From Sporothrix humicola (taxonomy: Eukaryota; Ascomycota; Sordariomycetes; Ophiostomatales; Ophiostomataceae), in NCBI GenBank assembly GCA_021396245.1, contig WNYE01000014.1:248001-312000 (forward strand): 64,000 nt of DNA, read 5' to 3'. Positions 45,397 through 55,160 of this stretch are shown piece after piece. The notes under the pieces were generated by a model. That model was not told the origin of the DNA. It worked only from the letters and a program-made list of their open reading frames with translations, and searched no databases. The translations under genes and the position numbers were made by a program. Position 1 is the first letter of the stretch. Each line of letters begins with the position of its first letter.

Positions 45397-47013
45397 TGTG
45401 TGTATTGTGTGAAGATGTGAGTGTGTTGTGTTTGTTGACAATGTGATGCTTCACAAAGACAAGTCTTGAGAAGAAATGTAGATGCCGGGATGAAGGGTCG
45501 TTGCGTCAAGTCAAAGTGGAGTCGATGTAGATACAGCAAGAGAATGTCGTTCCTGGCTAACGCACGAGTTGTCGTCTTGCCAGTCTTAAGCCGAGATAAG
45601 GCACACAGATCAGCCACGCGAGATTGTCTCCGACGTAGCACGGAGAGGAGAGCCACGAGGGGGACCACAATGGAAGACTCAAGGGGAACGATCCGATGGA
45701 AGAGCCGAGATGTGGTCGAGAAGCCAAGATTGGAATATTGGTATCAACAAGTCTGGACGTCAATGCGGCGTCAAGATCAGGCCACGCGAGGAGACTAGAG
45801 AGGCGACTTCAGGGTTCGGCTGATCAACAAACTTTTTCTTTCTTTTTTCGTCTTGTTTCAAGCTTTCGTGTCAGAGAAACATCGCGAGAGTGGCTGGATT
45901 CTCCTCGTGGGAGCCGTCGAGTATAGTTGGTGTGTCGGGGAGGAGCCGTCATTGCACGGGGAGGTGCCGACTGCGGTGGCATTTTCGATGGGGACGCTCG
46001 ACGATGGTCGAAAGGCTAGCCATGCACGGCATTGGCTTTGGGCACGACGGTGATGGAGACGTGGCTGATCACAAGGTGAGAATGTTTCGACTTTCTTTTG
46101 GTGCATTTGGAGTTATTTGGAGGCGCCGTTTCTCACTAGCGCGAGGTAACACCATGACAGCCCGTTTAGCCTTGATGTTCTCTTATTTCATTGCTGGGGA
46201 AGGCGCGTTCGGCTGTCATACTAGCGTTCGGTCCTTCCCCGATGCCTGCCAAGAACACAAGGAAGGCGCGACGCAGAGTCCATGAAAGGAAAGGAAAGAG
46301 GAAAAAGACAAAGTGACTACCAAAAAGAAAAGGACAAAAAATTGGAAAATTGCCCCAGAGAATCCACCCCTCAACTCCACACTCTTCCCACACTTCTTCC
46401 GCGCTGCAGCCTTCTGTCCTCGTGCACGCTCTCTGTTGTCGGTGATCATGATCCTTGTCCACTTCTTTCCCCGTCATTGACGAAAAAGCACCCCGGAATC
46501 GTTGACCGTTTTGGGTGCTGAGGGGGGAATCTCCCACTCTCTTCCATCGACTTGGACCCGCTTTCTCTACTTTCTCCAAGTGGCACCAGACTTCTTTTCC
46601 ATGTGGACAGCCGTCGGGTCTGGGGCAAACGGAACCTGGTTTTCGTTTTGTGGGAGCCCTCTGTCTTCTTTCTCGCCTATTTCGTCTCCTTTGCCGGCTT
46701 CAGACTTACTCCCACGGGGCTCCATTCTTTCTGGGGAACCCACACTTACAACCACTTCAGACACGCAAAATCGACACTGACAACAACAAAAGACCCAAAC
46801 GACGGGGATAGTCCTTCGACAACACGAAAACATGGCCGGCCAGGTGTAGGAATCAGCCCATTCTATGCTATCCTCGGATCTAAGTGTCACTTAGACTAGT
46901 CTCTTGTTTCCTATTTCGTCTCTTTTTGTTCTTTTTATTATTCTCTTTTTTTTTCTCCTGCAATACGTTCTTCCTTTCTTCCTCCACCCTTCACATCTTC
47001 ATACCAGTCGACA

Positions 47014-47065
47014 CCCCAGCAAGCCTCGTCTGTGTACCCCGGGCCACACTTTGTTCAGGCCCCAG
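47014..47065. promoter_or_regulatory. Cluster of three CreA/CRE-1-type sites
   Basis: CCCCAG at 47014-47019, CCCCGG at 47037-47042 and CCCCAG at 47060-47065 each match the SYGGRG carbon-catabolite-repressor consensus on the minus strand (in the strict SYGGGG form). They lie 110-160 bases before the TATA box and about 310-360 before the transporter ATG, so glucose repression of the transporter is plausible. The motif is short and binding is not shown. Confidence 0.45.
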
Positions 47066-47175
47066 ACCAGAGACTCGCACTAACCCGGTTTCTCTCGTCT
47101 ATCATTCTCTCCTTCTCCTCCCATTCTCTCGAACAAACAATACCACAATGCAGTAACAACACACGCCTCGTCGAC

Positions 47176-47184
47176 TATATATAC
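47176..47184 (+). promoter_or_regulatory. TATA box of the sugar transporter gene
   Basis: TATATATAC lies about 190 bases before the ATG at 47372. Confidence 0.55.
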
Positions 47185-47371
47185 CAAGCCCTCCACCGAC
47201 GATCTGGACTGTTCCAAAGCATTTGTGCCTGCCTATCATCAGAGTGGCTTCATTCCTCAACTTGTCTTCCTTTCTTTGTGTTGCCTCCTCTTCACTTCTT
47301 CTTTTCTCCTTTCCTTTCTTTTTCTCTCAAATATTTTGTGCTCCATCTACATCCTCCCTCCCTCCGTCACG

Positions 47372-48940
47372 ATGGGCCTCTTCAACATCAACTTCAAGGA
47401 CAACAAGTGGGCGTTTGTCTACTGTGGTGTGTCCACGTTTGGCGCCCTCTGCTACGGCTATGACCAGATTTACTATACTGGCCTCCTCGGAATGCGTCCG
47501 TTCATCGACGAGTATGGCCAAACCACCGACGCCGACGGCGCCCGCGCCCTCACGACCTCCTTCACGTCCCTGACCGCCTCCATCATCTACGTCGGCGAGC
47601 TTCTCGGTGCTCTAGCCGCTGCTCCCATCAACGACCGTTGGGGCCGCAAGGCCGTCTTCTATACTGCTGCTCTGTGCATTATTGCCGGCGCTGTCGTGCA
47701 GCTGGCGTCGCACGGCCTCGAGGGCCTGATTGTCCTCGGCCGTATCCTGATCGGTCTCGGCATCGGCCAGTACACAGTGACGTGTCTGCTGTACATTGGT
47801 GAAGTGGCGCCGCAGGCCGTTCGTGGCCCGGCGCTGATGATGTTCCAGCTCATGCAGTCGTGCTCGCAGCTTGTCGGGTCGGGCATCACACAGGGCACCC
47901 AGTCTATCAAGAACAAGAACTCCTATCTGATTCCCATGGGTCTGCTGATCCTGTTGCCCGGTCTCATGGTGCTCTGTCTGCCCTGGACGCCCGAGAGTCC
48001 CGTCTGGTATGCGCTCAAGGGCCGCATGGAACCTGCCGAGAAGTCGCTGCGCAAGATCAACCGCAGCAACGCCACCTACGACCCGGCCGCCGATATGCAG
48101 ACCCTGAACGACGCCGTCGAGCGCAAGCGGGCTGCCGAGACCGAGTCCAGCTGGGCCGCCCTGTTTACCTCGCCCATTGAGCGCCGCAAGCTGATCTACG
48201 CCTGCGGCTCCATGGTTGCGCAGCAGATCAACGGCATCCAGTTCTTCTACTCGTACGGCGTCATCTTTGCGCAGTCCATTGGCATTAGCCAGCCGTTCAC
48301 CATCTCGCTCATCACCAACGTCCTGCAGGTCGTCGCCGTTGCCGTTTCCGTCGTTCTGGGCAACAAGGTCCGCCGCCGGCCCAACCTGATGGCCTGCAGC
48401 ATCATCATGTTCCTGACGTTCCTCATTATCGGTGGCCTCGGCACCCTGCGCGCACCCTTCACGACGGGCGTCGCCACGGCCATTGTCGTGTTCTCGTACA
48501 TTGTCATTGTCGCCTTCAACTTCTCCATGGGCCCCCTGGCGTACACTGTCGCGTCCGAAGCCGCTGTTGGTCCCAACCGCAACAAGATCATGTCGTGCTC
48601 GATCGTCTCCTTCTTCTTCACTGTGTGGGTCATTTCGTTCACGGCGCCCTACCTCTACTACTCGGCCGACCTGGGCCCCATGATGTGCTTCGTGTATGCC
48701 GGCACCACCCTCATCACTATCGCCTACATGTGGTTCTGCGTCGGCGAGACCACGGGCCGCTCCACGTACGAGGTCGAGCGCTTCTTTGCCGAGGGCATCC
48801 ATGTGCGCCAGTGGCGCCACCACGTCTTTGACGATATCCCGGCGTCGGGCGTTGTCGGCGAGAAGCACTCGGAGGCGGGCGACGGCCTCAAGTCGGAGAA
48901 GCCGGCCATCCACCAGTCCAAGGAGGTGGAGTCTGCTTAA
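47372..48940 (+). CDS. MFS sugar transporter (SP family, 522 aa)
   Basis: The start is the ATG at 47372 (CACGATGGGC). An open frame extends 49 codons upstream, but those residues are a T/C-rich leader that would add an unusual hydrophobic stretch. About twelve membrane segments are visible. Family signatures are present: the RWGRK loop after the second segment, PESPVWYALKGR before the central loop, QQINGIQFFYSYG in segment 7, and GETTGRSTYEVERFF after the last segment. The protein belongs to the proton-coupled sugar porters at the plasma membrane and is closest in feel to fungal disaccharide and lactose-type permeases. The substrate cannot be read from sequence; an anhydrosugar is possible given the neighbours. 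No intron. Confidence 0.92.
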   Translation: MGLFNINFKDNKWAFVYCGVSTFGALCYGYDQIYYTGLLGMRPFIDEYGQTTDADGARALTTSFTSLTASIIYVGELLGALAAAPINDRWGRKAVFYTAALCIIAGAVVQLASHGLEGLIVLGRILIGLGIGQYTVTCLLYIGEVAPQAVRGPALMMFQLMQSCSQLVGSGITQGTQSIKNKNSYLIPMGLLILLPGLMVLCLPWTPESPVWYALKGRMEPAEKSLRKINRSNATYDPAADMQTLNDAVERKRAAETESSWAALFTSPIERRKLIYACGSMVAQQINGIQFFYSYGVIFAQSIGISQPFTISLITNVLQVVAVAVSVVLGNKVRRRPNLMACSIIMFLTFLIIGGLGTLRAPFTTGVATAIVVFSYIVIVAFNFSMGPLAYTVASEAAVGPNRNKIMSCSIVSFFFTVWVISFTAPYLYYSADLGPMMCFVYAGTTLITIAYMWFCVGETTGRSTYEVERFFAEGIHVRQWRHHVFDDIPASGVVGEKHSEAGDGLKSEKPAIHQSKEVESA

Positions 48941-49169
48941 GAAGGACATGTTTCACAACGTTTACTATCACATATGAAGGGCTGACTGGATAATAAAAAA
49001 GGAGCTTCGATGCTGTTGTATATAAGAATAAGAGATACTCAAAAGGTGGTATATAATTTTAAACAAAACGCCTTTCCAACTATATGCGTTTTATCCTATG
49101 TTTGCCGTCGTGAACCAGTATCCAAAATAAACGCCTTGATCAATTTCCCTGAATGCCAACAATGTCTGC
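48941..49169. other. Short convergent 3' spacer
   Basis: A 229-base AT-rich spacer separates the transporter (+) and transcription-factor (-) genes. Confidence 0.6.
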
Positions 49170-51788
49170 CTATGTCATGTGCGTCAAGGGTGACGCAGCT
49201 TCAAAGTTGCGCCGCTCGTCTTGTAGGATCGCCAGGCTCTTGTCGAGCACCAGCGACCCGCGCACTGGGTACGTCGCAAACGTCCGCTCCACCTTGTCCA
49301 ACAGCGCGTCCATGTCGCCAATGTTGCGGAACACGGGCATCAGACTCGGAACGGAGCGGACCTGTAGCAGAATCAAGTAGGCGGCGAAGAGCATCTGCAG
49401 ATTGCACCACGACCCGTAGACATCCTCGACGCACGATCCGTCTTCGTTGTCGGCCGACGTCCCGCGCTCTTCGGGCGTCAGGCACGACAAATGAATTAAA
49501 AGGGCGGCGCTCTCAATGCAGTCGCGGCACGACTCCAGAACCCAGGGCTCGCGGTCGACGTGCAGGGTGCGGACGTTTTCGGGCGGCCGGACAGTGTACT
49601 CGAGGTCTTTGTGCAAGAAAAAGTAGAGGACGGGGCGGTGCAGCAAGAAGACGCAGCCAAAGTAGCGGAGGGCCGTCTGCCGCAAGCGCAAAGGCATTGT
49701 CGAGGCGGTCGCCGTTGACGATATGGGCTGGTTGATGCTGAAGACGGTGGCGTCGCGGACGAACTGCTGGTCGGCCGGTTGTGCCTGGTACCAGTCCCGC
49801 AGATTGGCCGTGAGGCTGGAGACAATGTCGGCCAGTTCGTGCGGCTGGGCATACGCCTTCGTCGGGGCGTACAAGAGGTGGAGAATGCGGTTGAGGAGGA
49901 TGCGTAGACGGACGTGGTTCTCAACGTGGTGCGTTGGTGACCGTTGAGGCCCGCGTTGGTGAATGTTGTCGATAGCTGAAGATGAGGTAGATGTTGATGG
50001 CGTTGGGGGTGAGGCAGCCATCAGAAGGGATGATACTGGGACAATCGTGCCCGTATTGGCCACTTCTAGCGGTGGCATGGCAAGTAATGTCGCACTCGAG
50101 AGAGTACTGAAGCCATTGAGCTCCGTGATAATGTCGCTGTACGTCGTACTGTTAGTGTCTCGTTCTCTCGTCAGTAAATCCAATCATGGCATGACCTACC
50201 TCTCCAGAATAAAGTGAAGGCGTGCATACAGCGAGACGCGTCTGTTCTGTCAGTAAAAATATTCACTAACCAGGTAAATATCACGCGCCTTCTTGACTCA
50301 CGGATCGTCGGCCTGCATCATGGCCATATGTTTGATGGCCGGGTCAATGGATTGCAGCAACCCTCGCGCGTGGAACGGCCGCACCCAAAAGTCGGCCAAG
50401 TAGTAAGCCATCAGCAGCGTCAGCGGGACCAGCTCATCGACCGGCCCAGCTTGTAGCATCCACAACTTTTGCAGGGCCATGCCGCAGGTGCGGGCCGCCA
50501 GGGCCATGAGCGACTGCCGCGACGGCGGGTCAAAGGGCGTGCGCTGGGCGTGGCTGGCTGGTTCCACGCCTCGAGTGCCCATGGCAGCGCGAGCCGAGAT
50601 GGACACCATCAAGAGCTGGACAAAAGAGAGGCGGGTGTAATCAATGTGTGGTTGCTGGCCCAGGCGGCGTCTTTGCTGTTGATGTTGAAGAGGATGGCTC
50701 TGGCTGTAATGTCTTCTGTCGTAAAACGCATCCCCATTTGTGTTGTGCGTGCTGCCGCCGTGGAACTGTTGGAGTTGCGTGGCCGCTGCAACGGTCATTT
50801 CGTCGACGACATCCATGTCGGCGTCCATATGGTCGGCCGCAGCCTGGCTGTTGCTGTTGTGGGCATTTCCCTGCCCACTGACGGCTTCGTTGAAGCTCCC
50901 GACGACGTGCTCTTTTTGCAAGATTGGGCATGCTTCCAGCAAAGCCACCATGGCGACAGGCAGATTCTGCGAGATGTTGGGAGCGTACAGCTGTTCAATG
51001 GACAGACTGGCCTGCCACGGTGCCAGCGTATCGTCTTCACGAATGCCAGCATTGCCGCCCCAGTCTCCCGGGAGAACCAGCATCGGGTCTGCCTGGTCGC
51101 ACCGGTTGAGGTAGGTCTGCGTGTCGAGCTGTGGGATTGTCATGTTGATCGTCAGGCGCGGCCAGCAGGTCAGCAGCTTGAACGCGGCCGCCGTGTGCAG
51201 GTCCGGCACTGTGCGCGTCCTGCTGTCGTCAGTATCGCCATTCTGTGGCGGGTGAGAAGGAGCAGGTGCTTGTGTCTGTATTTGTAACGGATTCTGTGCT
51301 GCAGTCTGCACGTTCTGGAGATGCTGCTGCTGCTGCTGATATTGCTGGTGCTGGTTGAGCAGGCTGTGCTGCTGCTGTTGGTGGTGATAGACTTCAACGG
51401 ACGGGGGTGAGCCAACACTCGCAGATGACGGCTGTCCTCCTGTCAGAGAAGGCAACGCCGCCAGCAGGATACGGTTCTTGTCCTCGAGCGCCTGCAGCCG
51501 CGCCTCGGTGTCGGCCAGGCGGGCAAGCACGGACGCGTCCGACTCGACGTTGCTGGGCGTCGGCCGGTACAGGCAGGTGCGACCCGACTGAACACAGTGG
51601 CTGCAGCGGGGCCGCAGACCGTCACAGCGGGACTTGCGCTGGCGGCAGCTGTCACAGGCCAGCAAGACACGGCCGCCGCCACGGGCAGCCACAGCAGTGC
51701 TGGCACCAGAGGAAGAAGACATGTTCGCGTGGAGGCGCTGCTTGTATAAAGCTTGTGTCTCGATCAATTTTCCGTCAAAACTGCCCAA
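49170..51788 (-). CDS. Zn2Cys6 fungal transcription factor (831 aa, 3 exons)
   Basis: Exons are complement 50302-51788, 50200-50241 (a 42-nt micro-exon) and 49170-50136. Introns have GTGAGT...CAG and GTAGGT...CAG, and the sum is in frame (2496 coding bases). Residues about 44-71 form a perfect binuclear cluster, C-X2-C-X6-C-X6-C-X2-C-X6-C, starting CDSCRQRKSRC. A short helix follows, then a Gln/His-rich region (about 130-165) and a fungal-specific middle homology region through the C-terminus. A second Met at 51722 could be the true start. The gene lies tail to tail with the sugar transporter and upstream of the siderophore transporter, so it may act locally on the sugar genes; that is inferred from position. 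Confidence 0.87.
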
Positions 51789-52446
51789 TCAGTCAGGCCG
51801 GTGAGCCAAAGGGCCGGGGCAAGGCATGCCTTGCTGGATTGCTGCTTTTTTGTAGGGTGAAGGGCTGTGGTTAGAATTCAATGTGCAGAGAAAGAGTGTC
51901 CCCAGACGTGGGACTGCATCAGTTGACACTCGTTTTTGCGTGTCCAGAAGACGGGGAAGTAGAAAAAGACAAAAGGACCTTGGCGATGTTGGGTGTTTTA
52001 GTGGTATCACGTGCCGCAAATTTAGCATGTGGTTAGCGGTATTGCCAGCTGCATGGCGCCGAAGAGCGCCAAGAGCTCTGAGAGCCAAACGGGCCCAAAC
52101 CACACATTGGCGGTCTTGGCATTGATGTCAACTTCGGGGTACCTGCATGGAAGGTCACTTCAGAGTATGGAATACGGAGACTGAAGGATTATTCAAGATA
52201 GTTCACAGTTGCAAGTTAAAGGCCAAGGTTTTTATCAAATAATGGCAGGAGAACAGAGCTCAACCCGCTTGTGGTATCGATTAAGAGAGTGACAAGGCCA
52301 AGACGACCCTCAACTATTAACACAGAAAATATTCAAAGCAAAAACACATTGAGTATCTTTTTCGCCTCTTCCCCTGTTTTTTTTTTTTTTTTTTTTTTTC
52401 TTTGGAGATTCTTTATCGCAAACACACATGCCAAAAGACCCCTCCC
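51789..52446. other. Intergenic region with poly(T) run
   Basis: This 658-base spacer holds the promoter of the transcription-factor gene and the 3' flank of the siderophore transporter gene. A run of 23 T (52377-52399) lies about 50 bases beyond the transporter stop, reading as poly(A) on the coding strand. Confidence 0.6.
52377..52399. repeat. Poly(T) run of 23
   Basis: Uninterrupted homopolymer, just downstream of a minus-strand stop codon at 52447. Confidence 0.9.
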
Positions 52447-54324
52447 TTACAGGAGAGTACCCTTGTTCTGGCGCTTGTCGACGTTGTAGTTCTTCCACAG
52501 CATAATGGCCGGGATGGCCAGCACCAGCAGCGCCGTCGAGGAGATGCAGTTGAGCTTCTGGCTCTGGCCCCAGGCGTAGTTGATGGCGTCGCGGGCGGGC
52601 GAGCCCACCGGGTAGGTCATCTGCAGCGTTGCGCCGCCGTTGAAGATCGTCTCAGTCTGGTTCTTGAGGTCGTCGGGCAGGCGGCTGCGGAGCGCGTCGG
52701 GGAACGTGTTGACGTAGATGGCCTGGGCAACAGCGTAGCCGATCGAGCCACCAAAGCTGTTGAACAGGTACAGCAGGGCCAGCATCATGGGCACACCGTC
52801 ACGGTCAGCAGCGGCCATGACAGCCATGCTCTGGCCAATGACCAGCATGCCACCACCGAAAGCAATGAAGATCTGGCACATGACAATGAAGCCAATGTTG
52901 GAGTCCTGGCCACGGAAGCGGATCATGAGGCCCGAGCCCAGGATCATGAGGACGAGGCCGAAGCACAGGCAGGCGTACTTGAAGTGCTTGGTCTGGCGCA
53001 CGTAGACACCAAAGACGGCGCCCCAGAAGCACGAGCCGATGTTGTATATCTGCGTCATGTAGCCCGTCTCCGAGTAGCTCAGATCGTAGACAACCTCCAC
53101 AAAGTAGTAGTAGTACAGGTCCCAGGCGTAGAAGCTGTAGTACAGAATGGCGGCCAGCATGCAGGCGCCGACGACCGTCCGCTTCTTGAACAGCTCGTAG
53201 CGCACAAAGTGCTTGCGGGCAAAGTAGCGCTCCCAGACGTAGAAGACGGGGAAGAGCAGAATACCAATGACAACCATGACGATGAAGGTCGCCGACTTGT
53301 ACTCAGCACGGCCGTTGGTCTGCAGGCTGAAGGGCAGCAGGAACAGCACCCAGGCGCCCATGAGGATGAGTGCGCCAATCAGGTCGAACTCGTGGATGTA
53401 GTGCACAATCGACTGCACCGTCGTGCGGCCCGACTTCTCGCGCACAAACAGGCCCATCTTCTCGGCCTTGCGCTGGAAGAACTTGAAGATGACGGCAAGC
53501 GGCGTGAAGATGAAGAACATGATAATGACAAACGCGCCGATAGCCCAGCGCCACGTCGAGTGATCCAGGAACGCCTGGGCAGCCAGGGGACCGGTGAAGG
53601 CCGTGCAGATAAAGGGGGTCGACACGAAAGCGAAGGCGAACGCACGGTTGCGGAGGCCCGACGTATCGGCAACAAAGACGTCCATGATAAAGTACAGGGC
53701 GTCGTAGCCGATCCAGTAGAACACGTAGCCCGCAGCGTAGCCGTCAGGACCCTTGCACGAGGCAATGATGATCATGCCGAGCAGGTAGATAAAGACAAAG
53801 AAGAGGAAGCCCTCAGCACGGCCCCAGACGTTGAGAACCTTGGCAATGGGCAGCTTGAGCACGCCGCCGATAACCGAAGCCAGAATGCTGGCCGTGCCAA
53901 TCTGGGGCGCCGCCTGGAAGTCGGCGTAAGCGTAGTAGGTGACGTTGCTGAGAATCGACTGCTGTAAGGCCAGCATAAAGAAGCAGACCCAGATCCAGCC
54001 GTATGTCAGGAGCACGGCCTTGCGGGACCACACGAGCGCCGCAGCCTCGGCCTTCTTGACACCGAGCGCTGCCGAGCTCGTAATCGCATCGCCGTGCTTC
54101 TTGATCTCGAGCTCGTTGCGCTCCTCCAGACTCAGGCGGGAGTCATCGTCGGAGCTGTAGGCCGGGACGCCGGTCTCGGTGACTGTCTTCTCGTTGATGC
54201 CCTTCTCGTTGCCGGCAAGGACGCCGGCATCAGTCGTGACTTCGGGGGAAGAAAACTCGGTGGGGGCGATGACATGCTTGTCAACACCTTTGTTGCGGCC
54301 AAGAATGGCCAGGAAGAAACTCAT
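52447..54324 (-). CDS. Siderophore iron transporter, SIT/MirB family (625 aa)
   Basis: The start is set at complement 54324 (MSFFLAILGRNKG); the open frame extends 13 codons upstream. An N-terminal cytosolic tail of about 95 residues is followed by about fourteen membrane segments. Family hallmarks include SILSNVTYYAYADFQAAPQI after the first segment, the GRAEGF motif, and a long extracellular loop with an N-glycosylation site before the last segment (DLKNQTETIFNG). SIT members of the major facilitator superfamily import ferri-siderophores at the plasma membrane or vesicles. In fungi these genes are usually repressed by the GATA factor SreA under iron excess; a possible GATA site is listed separately. 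Single exon. Confidence 0.92.
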   Translation of the reverse strand: MSFFLAILGRNKGVDKHVIAPTEFSSPEVTTDAGVLAGNEKGINEKTVTETGVPAYSSDDDSRLSLEERNELEIKKHGDAITSSAALGVKKAEAAALVWSRKAVLLTYGWIWVCFFMLALQQSILSNVTYYAYADFQAAPQIGTASILASVIGGVLKLPIAKVLNVWGRAEGFLFFVFIYLLGMIIIASCKGPDGYAAGYVFYWIGYDALYFIMDVFVADTSGLRNRAFAFAFVSTPFICTAFTGPLAAQAFLDHSTWRWAIGAFVIIMFFIFTPLAVIFKFFQRKAEKMGLFVREKSGRTTVQSIVHYIHEFDLIGALILMGAWVLFLLPFSLQTNGRAEYKSATFIVMVVIGILLFPVFYVWERYFARKHFVRYELFKKRTVVGACMLAAILYYSFYAWDLYYYYFVEVVYDLSYSETGYMTQIYNIGSCFWGAVFGVYVRQTKHFKYACLCFGLVLMILGSGLMIRFRGQDSNIGFIVMCQIFIAFGGGMLVIGQSMAVMAAADRDGVPMMLALLYLFNSFGGSIGYAVAQAIYVNTFPDALRSRLPDDLKNQTETIFNGGATLQMTYPVGSPARDAINYAWGQSQKLNCISSTALLVLAIPAIMLWKNYNVDKRQNKGTLL

Positions 54325-54474
54325 TGTGGCGAGAGGGGGTGGGAAGAAAATTAAAATAAACAAAAGGGGGTATAATAAAAAAGGAGAAGAAAAGAAGAAG
54401 GCTGTCTCGTCAACAGCTTGTCAACATCCAAGGTGAGGATGGGTGGAATGGGTTGAGGGAGCAAGATCAGAGAG

Positions 54475-54481
54475 AGATAAG
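54475..54481 (+). promoter_or_regulatory. Possible GATA (SreA-type) site
   Basis: AGATAAG lies about 150 bases before the siderophore transporter start. Fungal iron repressors bind extended HGATAR sites. The extended ATCWGATAA consensus is only approximately met, so this is weak. Confidence 0.3.
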
Positions 54482-55054
54482 ATCAAAAGACCAGAGAAGT
54501 GGGAGGGGATCATTTATAACAAAAACAAAGTCACAGAGAAGATAGGAACGGCACGCCGGCGAGAAGTTCTGTGCTACTCAGCACTGGGAGCTCAGAATAC
54601 GCGCAGTCTCTCCTGTTGTTTCCCGTGTTGAGTAGCAGCAGAGCTCCTGGAAGCAACGCCTACGCCGCGCACCTGGACCGACTCCACGGAGCGAAATGCA
54701 CGACGAGCGGGCGAACAAGGGTTGTGCCAAGAGATGGAGACCAGGAGATGGGATATGGGAGGAGGGACAAGGGAAGAGGGACCCATCGATGGATCGCCTG
54801 GTCTGGCCCTACGGTCGAGCCGCCGCCGGAGAACGGCCATTGAATAGACGTGGTGGGTACCAGTGCAGAGCGAGTGTGCAGGCGCGCATCACTTTTTGAA
54901 AAGTTGCGAAAAACGAGCTCCATCGCCGACGAGGGGGTGTGAATGAATAGATTGTCCAGAAAATCCAGAGGAAAAGCTTTTCTCGCCCTTGGCATGTCAG
55001 TCCAGGCGGATGTTACCGGCCAAAGTACGCCCAGTACACTCCCTTTTTTGTTCA

Positions 55055-55160
55055 TCGCACCTTCCTGGCTCACACCCCGAGGACGGAGGAAGGTGCGAAG
55101 AAGAGGCAAGAAGAACTACAAATAAAACAAAAGAGAAATGACCCTGTCGTCGCACCTTCC
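55055..55160. promoter_or_regulatory. Three copies of an 11-bp element, two as an inverted repeat
   Basis: TCGCACCTTCC at 55055-55065 and its complement GGAAGGTGCGA at 55088-55098 form an inverted repeat (14 of 15 bases when extended) with a 22-base spacer. A third copy (TCGCACCTTCC) is at 55150-55160. All lie 730-840 bases before the siderophore transporter start. The third copy shares 16 exact bases with the copy upstream of the kinase gene. Confidence 0.6.

Larger units (their letters stand above)
45397..47371. promoter_or_regulatory. Divergent promoter between transaldolase and sugar transporter genes
   Basis: This 2-kb region is flanked by the two starts. It holds the 17-mer CACGGGGAGGTGCCGAC at 45955-45971 and a variant GGAAGGCGCGA at 46261-46271, three CreA-type sites at 47014-47065 and a TATA box near 47176. 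No gene is supported inside it; open frames here lack domain content. Confidence 0.55.

Noticed and set aside
47225..47371. Upstream in-frame extension of the sugar transporter
   Set aside because: It lies in a T/C-rich leader downstream of the TATA box and would add an extra hydrophobic stretch not expected in the family; the ATG at 47372 gives a standard N-terminus.
47612..48949. 445-codon open frame opposite the sugar transporter
   Set aside because: Same cause: an antisense shadow of a well-supported transporter gene.
52402..53967. 521-codon open frame on the plus strand opposite the siderophore transporter
   Set aside because: It is the mirror of a GC-rich, codon-biased gene with clear membrane-transporter motifs; the translation is low-complexity and has no domain.
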